Shown: positions 27,764 through 35,462 of the stretch, piece after piece
Layout of the letters: each line of letters starts with the position of its first letter
Numbering within the stretch: the stretch's first letter is position 1
From: an archaeon
GTDB lineage: Archaea; B1Sed10-29; WALL01; JAGHAM01
Direction: 5' to 3'
DNA: 36,187 bases
Assembly: GCA_021107635.1 (NCBI GenBank)
Contig: JAIOSL010000007.1
Coordinates: 1-36,187 of the forward strand
Notes under the pieces: model-generated
Told to the model about the DNA's origin: nothing
Databases searched by the model: none
What the model saw: the letters and a program-made list of their open reading frames with translations, nothing else
Position numbers and translations under genes: made by a program

Positions 27764-27796
27764 TGGAGGAGGGCAAGCATTTTTATACCTCCTCCA
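27764..27796. promoter_or_regulatory. 9-bp inverted repeat TGGAGGAGG-N15-CCTCCTCCA with TATA box in the spacer
   Basis: Perfect arms 27764-27772 / 27788-27796; spacer contains tttttata (27780-27787) upstream of the ATG at 27811. Confidence 0.6.
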
Positions 27797-27810
27797 CTTA
27801 AGATAAAAAC

Positions 27811-27996
27811 ATGAAATCCTTACTCAAAGAAGAAAAAGCACAGACTTCTTTGGAGTATCTATACTTGACAGCTTTTGCAGTAGGTGTTGTAGCTATTATT
27901 GCCATCCTAATAAATGATGTAATGACTATTCAAGCAAGAGCTGAAAGCAAAGTTAACAACTATAAAGATGAAGTGTTCAGAATAATTGCGGTATAG
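27811..27996 (+). CDS. Short class III signal peptide protein (61 aa)
   Basis: MKSLLKEEKAQTSLEYLYLTAFAVGVVAIIAILIND. Confidence 0.75.
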   Translation: MKSLLKEEKAQTSLEYLYLTAFAVGVVAIIAILINDVMTIQARAESKVNNYKDEVFRIIAV

Positions 27997-28005
27997 TCGA
28001 GTCAA

Positions 28006-29037
28006 ATGGTCTTTTCTTTTGTGTATGCGGCAGTAGCAGTACTTGTTTTAGTGATTGCTAGCTATACAGATTTAAAACAACGAATTGTTCCAAACAAATT
28101 AAATTATGCTCTCATTGTTTCTGGCTTAGTTTTACACTTGCTAGAATCAATTATGCTAAATTCCATTGAACCAATAATGCTATCTATTCTTGGTGGGTTA
28201 TCTGCATTTTTCATTGCTTTTGTTCTTTACAAGATTGGAGGGTGGGCTGGAGGAGACGTAAAACTTTTTGCTGGGCTCGGTGCGTTGTTACCTCTGCCTT
28301 TGTTTGGTTTGCCTGCTGCGCCTTTGTATGCATGGCCTTTGTTTCCTTTGATGATTTTGACTAACAGTGTTTTGATGGCTTTTCCTTTTGTCATGTTTTA
28401 TGTGTTTTTCAGGACGTTCAGAGATCCTAAATTAAAGGATGACTTCAAGCGAATGGTTTTGAGTGCAATTGTGAAAGGTGTTGTATTTGCAGGTAGTGCT
28501 TTTGGTTTGTTCGCTTTGCTTGATTCTTGGAGTTTTCTTGTTTTGCCTTTATTGATTTTAATGGCTTTTTTACCTTCTTCTGTACGGCATGGGCTTGCAG
28601 GTTTGCTTTTTGTTGCAGGTTTTGTTGTTGGTAGTTCGTTGGAATCTTTTGTTGTTTTAGCATTAATGGGTATTTTGGTTGGAAGCTTTTTTGAAGCTTT
28701 GACTCATGGCATGAAAGCATTGAGAAAAGAAGTTGTGTTGAAAGATTTGGAGGAAGGCATGATCTCCAGTGAGTTGATTTTAGATATTGACGGAAAAATT
28801 GAGAGAGTTCAGCGTTCTTTTTTCCAGAAGGCTATAACTCCTTTTCCAGCTGGCTGCATAGTTTCAGATGTTAGTGCTGCTGGACTGACTGTTAGTGAGT
28901 TAAAGGAGCTTAGGAAGCTTAAAGTGCAATCTTTGTTGGTTAAAGATTCTATTCCACTGGTACCAATACTTTTATTAGGATGTATTGCTTCATTAGTGTT
29001 TGGTGACTTAGCTTGGCTCATAATAAGCATTTTTTGA
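28006..29037 (+). CDS. Archaeal prepilin peptidase (A24, GxGD) with extended C-terminus
   Basis: ASYTDLKQRIVPNKLNY and GGWAGGDVKLFAGLGALLP active-site motifs; C-terminal LKDLEEGMISSELILDIDGKI resembles the archaeal PepC type II domain. Confidence 0.88.
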   Translation: MVFSFVYAAVAVLVLVIASYTDLKQRIVPNKLNYALIVSGLVLHLLESIMLNSIEPIMLSILGGLSAFFIAFVLYKIGGWAGGDVKLFAGLGALLPLPLFGLPAAPLYAWPLFPLMILTNSVLMAFPFVMFYVFFRTFRDPKLKDDFKRMVLSAIVKGVVFAGSAFGLFALLDSWSFLVLPLLILMAFLPSSVRHGLAGLLFVAGFVVGSSLESFVVLALMGILVGSFFEALTHGMKALRKEVVLKDLEEGMISSELILDIDGKIERVQRSFFQKAITPFPAGCIVSDVSAAGLTVSELKELRKLKVQSLLVKDSIPLVPILLLGCIASLVFGDLAWLIISIF

Positions 29038-29549
29038 AAGGGCAGATATCCATAGAGTTTATTTTAATTTTAGTGATAATGCTTGCGGTGCTTGGTTCAG
29101 TTACTTTTCCAAAAGTTAATAGTATGACTGATTTTGCTGGTGATGCTTCCATGGCAGTTTCTTTGGCTGCTGGTCAAAGAAGAATCATAAATACTGCTGA
29201 AGAAGTTTCTTTAGGTGGTTGTGGTTCTTTTAAGACGATTGGGGTGTATATGCCTATTTCGTTAATAGCTTATCCTAATCTCTTGTGGAATGAAACTCAT
29301 GTTTGGGGTAATTTTACTGATTCAAATCATACTGTTATATACATGAAACCTTTAGTATATCCATCTTACATAAAGATAACTGGAGGCACGTGTAATACGC
29401 CGCCGCCGCCCTCTTCGCCAGGGGCTTGTACAATAGAAGAGAACGTTTATTCCATAAAGATAGAGAAAGACTGTTCGTTGTTGCATCCAACTGTTGATTT
29501 ATGTCTGAATGGAGACACTCAAAGTGGTATAGGATTAGTGGTTTGTTAA
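29034..29549 (+). CDS. Minor pilin-like protein
   Basis: (TTG)KGQISIEFILILVIMLAVLGSVTFP class III-like signal; TTGA overlap with the peptidase stop; track start 29013 is also TTG. Confidence 0.72.
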   Translation: MKGQISIEFILILVIMLAVLGSVTFPKVNSMTDFAGDASMAVSLAAGQRRIINTAEEVSLGGCGSFKTIGVYMPISLIAYPNLLWNETHVWGNFTDSNHTVIYMKPLVYPSYIKITGGTCNTPPPPSSPGACTIEENVYSIKIEKDCSLLHPTVDLCLNGDTQSGIGLVVC

Positions 29550-29971
29550 TGAAACGTGGTCAGTTATCTGCAGAGTTCATTCTTGCGTCTATGCTGATTT
29601 TATTTGCTTCTTTTGTTGCATTTCAAATGTATCAGTCTACTGCTTTTCAAATGATTGCAGAGTCATCAATGGTTACTTCTGTTAATTGGGAGGTAGCAAA
29701 AGCACCTCTTGATCATCCTGCTTGCGGTCATGCTTATCTTGGTTATCCAAGTTTTCACAGAAATGTGACTCATAATGAGACTCTTGCTTCGGATACTGTT
29801 AAACGGCTTGTTTCTAATTATTCTGTTAACATGACTGATGATCTTTGTGTTCCAATCCTTTTTGATTCTGCTGCTCAAAATCTTACTAATGGATTAATCT
29901 CTGTTTCTTTAGGTTGTAGGTATGAAGATCAAGGGTATTGCAAAGGCTTTATTTATCATGTGCATGATTAA
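29549..29971 (+). CDS. Minor pilin-like protein
   Basis: MKRGQLSAEFILASMLILFASFVAFQMYQS; TAATG overlap. Confidence 0.72.
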   Translation: MKRGQLSAEFILASMLILFASFVAFQMYQSTAFQMIAESSMVTSVNWEVAKAPLDHPACGHAYLGYPSFHRNVTHNETLASDTVKRLVSNYSVNMTDDLCVPILFDSAAQNLTNGLISVSLGCRYEDQGYCKGFIYHVHD

Positions 29972-29998
29972 TATTGTTTTTTGTGTATAATCTATCCA

Positions 29999-30571
29999 AT
30001 GAAGGTTCCAGGTTTTCTGAGGGAACGGTTTGAGCGTTCTGGGGGAAGTTTTAACGAGTATGTTATTTTTAGGGTTCAAATTGGAACAATATTACTCTTT
30101 GTGTTTTCATTGTTATGGTTTTTCGGTTTTTCTTGGATTGCTTTGGTTGGAGCCGGTTTTTTCTTTTTGCTTAACTTTTATTCTGTTTTTTTCCAGTTGA
30201 AGAACGTGCGTAATCATTTTGCTTACAAGTATTTTTTCGGTGGGTTGAATTTATTTGGGTTGGTTTTAGCTGTAGCAAACTTTTTTTTGAACGGTTTTGA
30301 CTTAAATTTTTCTTTGTTGTATTTGTTTGCTCTTGGCTTTTTTTTGGTAGTGTTTCAGTTCAAAGTTAAGAAAAATTATGTTTTTGGAGAGGTTTTGGCC
30401 AGTAATTCTGATTGGGCGGCTGTACAGATACCTTTTGATTTGTGTTCAGGAATTAAGAATGGTTTTTATGCTGTTAAAAGCATGAGTGGAGTTAAAAAGG
30501 GCGACCAAGTGAAAATAGCGGTTGCTCATGGTCTTGGGGAGAGGAGAAGACCTTGGAGAATAATCAAGTAA
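29999..30571 (+). CDS. DUF2101-like multi-TM protein
   Basis: MKVPGFLRERFERSGGSFNEYVIFRVQIG..., several TMs, C-terminal soluble VFGEVLASNSDWAAVQIPFDL...KKGDQVKIAV. ATG 29999. Confidence 0.6.
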   Translation: MKVPGFLRERFERSGGSFNEYVIFRVQIGTILLFVFSLLWFFGFSWIALVGAGFFFLLNFYSVFFQLKNVRNHFAYKYFFGGLNLFGLVLAVANFFLNGFDLNFSLLYLFALGFFLVVFQFKVKKNYVFGEVLASNSDWAAVQIPFDLCSGIKNGFYAVKSMSGVKKGDQVKIAVAHGLGERRRPWRIIK

Positions 30572-30894
30572 TTATTTTTGTTTGTGCAGTGATTGCTGTT
30601 GTAGGCTTGCTGGTCCAAGTTTTTTCTAGTGAATCGCTTGTTACTGTGGATAGGCTTTCTCCTGATCTGCTTGGTAAAGAAATTTTGTTAAAAGGAGAAA
30701 TCACTTCTAAACGTGTTAATGATGGACATGTATTCCTATCGGTTAATGGTTTTAGCGCTGTGATTTTTGAGCGGGACGCTAAACGAATTAGAACTCCCTA
30801 TTTCTTTTTGGTTGGAGATCATGTTGTGTTAAGGGGTAAGATTGTTGATTATGACGGTGAGCTTGAGCTTGTGGCTTGGGAGGCGTGGGTTTGA
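30553..30894 (+). CDS. TM-anchored OB-fold-like protein
   Basis: N-terminal TM, then LLGKEILLKGEITSKRVNDGHVFLSVN...GDHVVLRGKIVDYDGELELVAWEAWV typical of a small OB-fold; TTG start. Confidence 0.65.
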   Translation: MENNQVIIFVCAVIAVVGLLVQVFSSESLVTVDRLSPDLLGKEILLKGEITSKRVNDGHVFLSVNGFSAVIFERDAKRIRTPYFFLVGDHVVLRGKIVDYDGELELVAWEAWV

Positions 30895-31982
30895 TTTATA
30901 CTATTTTAGGTGTGTTTTGTGGTATTGTGACTGGTTTGATTCCAGGACTTCATATTAATACGTTCATTCCTTTTTTGTCTGAAACTAATTTAACTGGTTT
31001 TGTTGTTGGTGTTGTTATTGCGCATTCTTTTTTTGACTTTTTTCCCGCAGTGTTTTTAGGCATTCCTGATGATGGTACTGCTCTTTCTTTGTTACCTGCT
31101 CACAAAATGGTCTTGAAAGGTAAAGCTTTATTTGCTTTTCATTTATCTGTTTTTGGCGGTCTTTTCTGTTCTTTGATAGCTTTAGTCTTTTTACCCTTTT
31201 TGTTTTTCTTGTCTTTTTTTGATTTGCGCGGATTTGTTTTGGTTGTTTTGCTGTTAACTATCAGTTTGCTCTTGTTTACTGCTAAAAACAAGCTTTTGAC
31301 TGTTGCTGTTTTCTTGTTTTCTGGGATGATTGGTTTTGCTTTTATTGGTAATCCTAATTCTTTACTTGCTTTGTTTTCTGGTTTTTTTGGTGCTAGTACA
31401 ATGATTTTTTCTTTGTTGAAAAAGACAGTCATTCCTCCACAAGAACATACTTCTGTTCCCTTTCCTGGAAGCAAGCCGTTATTTTTTGGGAGTTTGGCTG
31501 GACTTTTCTCTGGTTTGTTTCCTGGAGTAAGTTCTTCTGTTTCTGGTTTAGTGGTTGAAAAGATTGGTAGAATCAATGAAGAGGATTTTCTTGTTGTACT
31601 TGGCGGAGCTAATACAGTGTATGCTTTCACCGCAATATTTGCCGTGTACATTGTTGGAAGTCCGCGCAGTGGAGCTGGTTTGCTTATTGGTGAAGTGAAT
31701 CCTTTGTTGTTATTGGCTAATGTTTTAGTGGCTTTAGCGTTGAGTGCTTTTTTGGCGTTTTTTCTTGGAAAAAGGGTAATCTCTTTGTTTAACAGATTGC
31801 CCTTGAGGTTGTTGAATGTTGTTTCGCTTGTTTTTCTTGTTTTGATGAACTTATTTTTTGGTGTTTTTTTCTTGTTTGTTATCAGTACTTGTGTTGGTTT
31901 AGTCTGTGTTTTTTCTGGGGTACGAAGAAGTACCTGTATGGGAAGTCTTTTATTGCCGGCAATATTATACTATTTGGCATGA
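30876..31982 (+). CDS. TctA/DUF112-like membrane protein
   Basis: GIVTGLIPGLHINTFIPFL and SLAGLFSGLFPGVSSSVSGL repeated G-rich motifs, polytopic. Confidence 0.72.
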   Translation: MGGVGLIYTILGVFCGIVTGLIPGLHINTFIPFLSETNLTGFVVGVVIAHSFFDFFPAVFLGIPDDGTALSLLPAHKMVLKGKALFAFHLSVFGGLFCSLIALVFLPFLFFLSFFDLRGFVLVVLLLTISLLLFTAKNKLLTVAVFLFSGMIGFAFIGNPNSLLALFSGFFGASTMIFSLLKKTVIPPQEHTSVPFPGSKPLFFGSLAGLFSGLFPGVSSSVSGLVVEKIGRINEEDFLVVLGGANTVYAFTAIFAVYIVGSPRSGAGLLIGEVNPLLLLANVLVALALSAFLAFFLGKRVISLFNRLPLRLLNVVSLVFLVLMNLFFGVFFLFVISTCVGLVCVFSGVRRSTCMGSLLLPAILYYLA

Positions 31983-32338
31983 AAGTCAGGATTAAAGAGC
32001 AAGTTTTGGAGGCTATTCTAGAAGCGGCTAGAATCGCTTATGGTAATAATCGAGAATTCATGGGTTTTTTGAGAGCAGAGAATGATGTTATAACTGAGAT
32101 AGTTTTACCTCCTAATCCTCAATTTAATCCTACTAGTGCTTCTACTCGTTTAGATATGAAACCTTTGGATCCTTCCATTATCGGTTCTGTTCATTCTCAT
32201 CCTGGAATTGCTAGACCTTCACAAGCTGATCTAGTTTTTTTCTCTAAGTTTGGACGCGTACATATGATTATTGGGTATCCTTTCAGAGTGCAGGACGTGT
32301 GGATTTTTGGTGGCGGAGAACTGGAAATAGTTAAATAG
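31979..32338 (+). CDS. JAB/MPN (JAMM) metalloprotease-like domain protein
   Basis: REFMGFLRAEN ... SVHSHPGIARPSQADLVFFSK (HxHP...S..D); ATG at 31979. Confidence 0.8.
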   Translation: MKVRIKEQVLEAILEAARIAYGNNREFMGFLRAENDVITEIVLPPNPQFNPTSASTRLDMKPLDPSIIGSVHSHPGIARPSQADLVFFSKFGRVHMIIGYPFRVQDVWIFGGGELEIVK

Positions 32339-32360
32339 TAGGTCGGTTTAAGAGTATCTG

Positions 32361-32876
32361 ATGGAAAGGGCTATGATCTCGATGGACTTACTGATTAGTG
32401 TTCTTGTGCTAATCCTTGTTGGTACTTCGATGGTATCTTTTGGTTTTACTCAAGCAGAGAGTGCTGCTGCTCAAAACTTAAAGTTGAAATCAGAAGCATA
32501 TGCTATGACTGTAGGTTCTGCTATCAATCATTTTTCTGCTATTAATCCTGAAGATGGTTCTATTCTTGTGCTTAACTTGTCTAATCCTGAACCTATTGGC
32601 AATCATACTTTAACTGGTGGTTGGCCTCCAGTTGGTAGGACACAATTTATTTCTTGTGAAATGAAGCTTTCTAGTAATGCGGTTGGAGCAAAATATTTGA
32701 TTGTTAATTATACTTTTGATCGTTGGGATTCTGCTTTTGAGCAGTCTGTAGTGGCTCATTATCCATTGGTATCGAATGTTACCGCAAGCCAAGTTTATAT
32801 GAATTGCAGTGGGACTATAACAGCTACTGCTATTTTAGGAGATTCAATCACTCTTACTTATACGGAGGATAATTAA
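32361..32876 (+). CDS. Pilin-like protein (degenerate signal)
   Basis: MERAMISMDLLISVLVLILVGTSMVSFGF N-terminal hydrophobic helix; beta-rich C-terminus. Confidence 0.6.
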   Translation: MERAMISMDLLISVLVLILVGTSMVSFGFTQAESAAAQNLKLKSEAYAMTVGSAINHFSAINPEDGSILVLNLSNPEPIGNHTLTGGWPPVGRTQFISCEMKLSSNAVGAKYLIVNYTFDRWDSAFEQSVVAHYPLVSNVTASQVYMNCSGTITATAILGDSITLTYTEDN

Positions 32877-33220
32877 TGAAAAAGGGTCAGGTTTTGTCAA
32901 CGGATATGCTTGTTTCTTTGATGCTGGTAGCAGTTTCTGTAGGCATGATTATTAATGCTTTATCTGTTCAGCAACAACAAATGGTTTCTACTGTAGAAAG
33001 TTCTAAAATGCATCAGATTGCATTGGATGCTGCTGCTGTAAGATATTATGATAGTGTTGATTGTCCTACGTGTGGTGTTAATTATGATGGTCTTGATGGT
33101 TCTGCAGGTCTTTTGGGTTGTTCTATTGGCGCAGTTGCTAACCCTGGTCCAGATGCTTGTATTGTAAGTACTCGTGGGACTCAGAGCAATCCAATTAATG
33201 TTTTTGTGTGTAGGGGTTAA
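32876..33220 (+). CDS. Pilin-like protein (degenerate signal)
   Basis: MKKGQVLSTDMLVSLMLVAVSVGMIINAL; Cys-containing C-terminus. Confidence 0.65.
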   Translation: MKKGQVLSTDMLVSLMLVAVSVGMIINALSVQQQQMVSTVESSKMHQIALDAAAVRYYDSVDCPTCGVNYDGLDGSAGLLGCSIGAVANPGPDACIVSTRGTQSNPINVFVCRG

Positions 33221-33222
33221 TT

Positions 33223-33516
33223 ATGAAAAAAGGAGTATTTTTTTCAATAGAGACAATGTATCTGCTGGTAGCAGTTTTTGTTGTTTTAATTGGAATGATT
33301 CACTTTTTGCCTACCATGACAAATCCAAACTATGATTTAATCTCTACTCTTAAAGTGGCTCATGATATGGGCCAGGAAAATACTGATTTACCTCCTGAAG
33401 ATGGTTTTGGGAATTCAAAGTTTCGTGTTGGAACTGTTTGTGAAGAGAATACTACTGTAGAAATATCCTATTATGATTATGATGGAGCAGTGGATAAACG
33501 GGTGTGTGCCTTATGA
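33223..33516 (+). CDS. Pilin-like protein (degenerate signal)
   Basis: MKKGVFFSIETMYLLVAVFVVLIGMIHFLP. Confidence 0.6.
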   Translation: MKKGVFFSIETMYLLVAVFVVLIGMIHFLPTMTNPNYDLISTLKVAHDMGQENTDLPPEDGFGNSKFRVGTVCEENTTVEISYYDYDGAVDKRVCAL

Positions 33517-34241
33517 AGCGCGGTTTTACTGTTTCCAGTGTTTTGATGGTTTTTGCTTTTGCAGTTATAGTTGCAATGTTCATGTTTGTTCTGATTGAGA
33601 ATGATTTGCATAATAGTGCAGTTTCTGGTTTGATAGTCGAGCGGGCTCGTTGGGCTGTTGATGCTGAGGATTATGCTTGTGCTAGTTTTGTTGATGGTGT
33701 TGTTCCTTGGTCTGAGGGAGCAGTTAATACTGCTATTGGTGAGAGCAGAGATAATTTTATTGATGAATTAAATGTTTCAGGGAATACTTACAAGCGAAAT
33801 GATTTACCTTGGGTTCGTTTTTCCAATATCTTTCCTATAAGTTCTCTTGATTTTTTCGAAAAATACCGAGGGTTTAACATTTCTTATAAGTATAATGTTG
33901 CTCCAAGCATTCGTCTTTCTGTTCCAGCGTCTGGCAGTTCTCCTGTAATACCTGGTGATGGACTTTTTGATTTTACTATTCGTTTTTGTGATCCAGATAA
34001 TAGTTCAAGTGATATGCGCTTCTGGTTGTATTCTGGTCCTATTGGTTGTGCGGGTCCTTGGACTGCTCTTGAAGATGTTTCTGGAAATGATTTAACAGAT
34101 GTTGCTATGTCTTCTCCTCCATTCTTAGAAGCAAACTTAACTAACAATCCCGGTCTTGGACCTTTTTGTTTTAAAGCTGTAGCCAGCGACCAGGGAAAAA
34201 ACAGTACTGAAAGCTTTTCTGACATTGTGAATTTAGCTTAA
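33513..34241 (+). CDS. Pilin-like/surface protein with larger ectodomain
   Basis: MKRGFTVSSVLMVFAFAVIVAMFMFVLIE, then a beta-rich ectodomain; overlaps upstream by ATGA. Confidence 0.6.
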   Translation: MKRGFTVSSVLMVFAFAVIVAMFMFVLIENDLHNSAVSGLIVERARWAVDAEDYACASFVDGVVPWSEGAVNTAIGESRDNFIDELNVSGNTYKRNDLPWVRFSNIFPISSLDFFEKYRGFNISYKYNVAPSIRLSVPASGSSPVIPGDGLFDFTIRFCDPDNSSSDMRFWLYSGPIGCAGPWTALEDVSGNDLTDVAMSSPPFLEANLTNNPGLGPFCFKAVASDQGKNSTESFSDIVNLA

Positions 34242-35060
34242 TTTCTTTAAGTATTCATTTTCTCTTAAGCCTTGTTTTTTAGCGAGTTTAATCAACTGTT
34301 TTTCCACGCCCGAACCTTATTGCGGGGCTTTTTTAGGCCTTAGTGGGGAATCGCTCGGAACGCCAAGCCCAAGAGCTATTTCTCTAAGAACCTGCTTTTT
34401 GAGTGTTCCTTTTTTCATTTCTTGAGCTGGTATACCTAACGAACGCGCGACCACTTTCTGGTCTAGGAACGGTGTTTTAAGTTCTTTGTTGAATGCTTTT
34501 GCAATGGCTTGGTCTCGTGTGAGGTCGCGTTCCCACATGGTTTTCAGACCAGCAATGCGTTCTTGTTCGACTCCTGGCCAGCCGGTTTCCTCAAAGTTTT
34601 TCCAGTGTCTTGCATAGCCTGCATACAGTTCTTCTGTGCCGAGTCCAGAAAAAAAGGTTTTTTCTTTTGCGTTGCGCATGCAGAAGTAGAATGGTGTTGC
34701 TACTCCTACTTTCATTTTGTTTTGTCCTACTAATGCGATTATGGCAGGCAGTTCTTGTTCTAGTTGTTCGGGAGTTATCTGGATTGTTTTTAGTGGAATG
34801 TCTAGTTGTTCTGCTATTTTTGGAGCGATTTGCATGTCTGCGCTGCCTTCCAGGCCTGCACAGTAACATTGAGTTTTTACTTGTTTTTTTAGGAGTACTG
34901 CTAACAGTGTTGAATCTACTCCTCCTGAGAATAATAGGCCAGCGCGTGTTAGGTCTTGGCAATCTTTTTGTACTGCGTTGATTATTGCGTTTGTGAGTTG
35001 TTCTTTACTACTTTTGATTGGTTTTGGAGTTTCTTTGAATGGGTCTGAATAAAAGCTCAT
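34233..35060 (-). CDS. Asparagine synthetase C-domain-like protein (no glutaminase domain); ORF interrupted by TAA at 34317-34319
   Basis: AGLLFSGGVDSTLLAVLL PP-loop, FFSGLGTEELYAGYARH; ...LRPKKAPQ*GSGVEKQLIKLAKKQGLRENEYLKKLS*. Track ORF stops at 34317. Confidence 0.75.
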
Positions 35061-35428
35061 TTCTTTCTCTTCTTTTTTACAATTCTTTTTTTGATTGGTG
35101 TTTTCTTTGCTGGTTTTTTGTGTTTTTTGATGAAGTGTAGTTTCCTAGAATTTTCTGATTCAAATGTTTGTTCACAAGCTTTACATTTGAATATGCCTTT
35201 CAGTTCTTCTTCAGTCTTGTTAAGCATTATCAAGTGTGATACAGTTTCAACATCTTCTATTCCAATATTAAGTCTTTTCCTAGTTATTTTGTTAACAATC
35301 CCTTTAGGTAAAGCAATAATCCTGGTGACTCTTCCGCTTTCTGAAATATCTAAGTCTTCTACCAGTCCAATAGTGTTACCTTCTCTGTCGATTACTTCTT
35401 TTCCGCGCAGTTCTTTCATGAATTGCAT
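35057..35428 (-). CDS. PRC-barrel domain fused to one C2H2 zinc finger and a Lys-rich tail
   Basis: MKELRGKEVIDREGNTIGLVEDLDIS PRC-barrel; CKACEQTFESENSRKLHFIKKH fits C-x2-C-x12-H-x4-H; tail KKPAKKTPIKKRIVKKKRKK. Confidence 0.8.
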   Translation of the reverse strand: MQFMKELRGKEVIDREGNTIGLVEDLDISESGRVTRIIALPKGIVNKITRKRLNIGIEDVETVSHLIMLNKTEEELKGIFKCKACEQTFESENSRKLHFIKKHKKPAKKTPIKKRIVKKKRKK

Positions 35429-35462
35429 GAGTATATTCTGTTATAATGCATATAAAAAGCAT

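Noticed and set aside
26100-28000. Replication origin at the skew switch
   Set aside because: No Orc1/Cdc6 gene or ORB-like repeats seen here; the skew change alone is insufficient and was reported only as composition.
31139-31651. 170-aa minus-strand ORF, Lys/Thr/Pro-rich
   Set aside because: Antisense to the TctA-like gene; composition is the mirror of T-rich membrane-protein codons.
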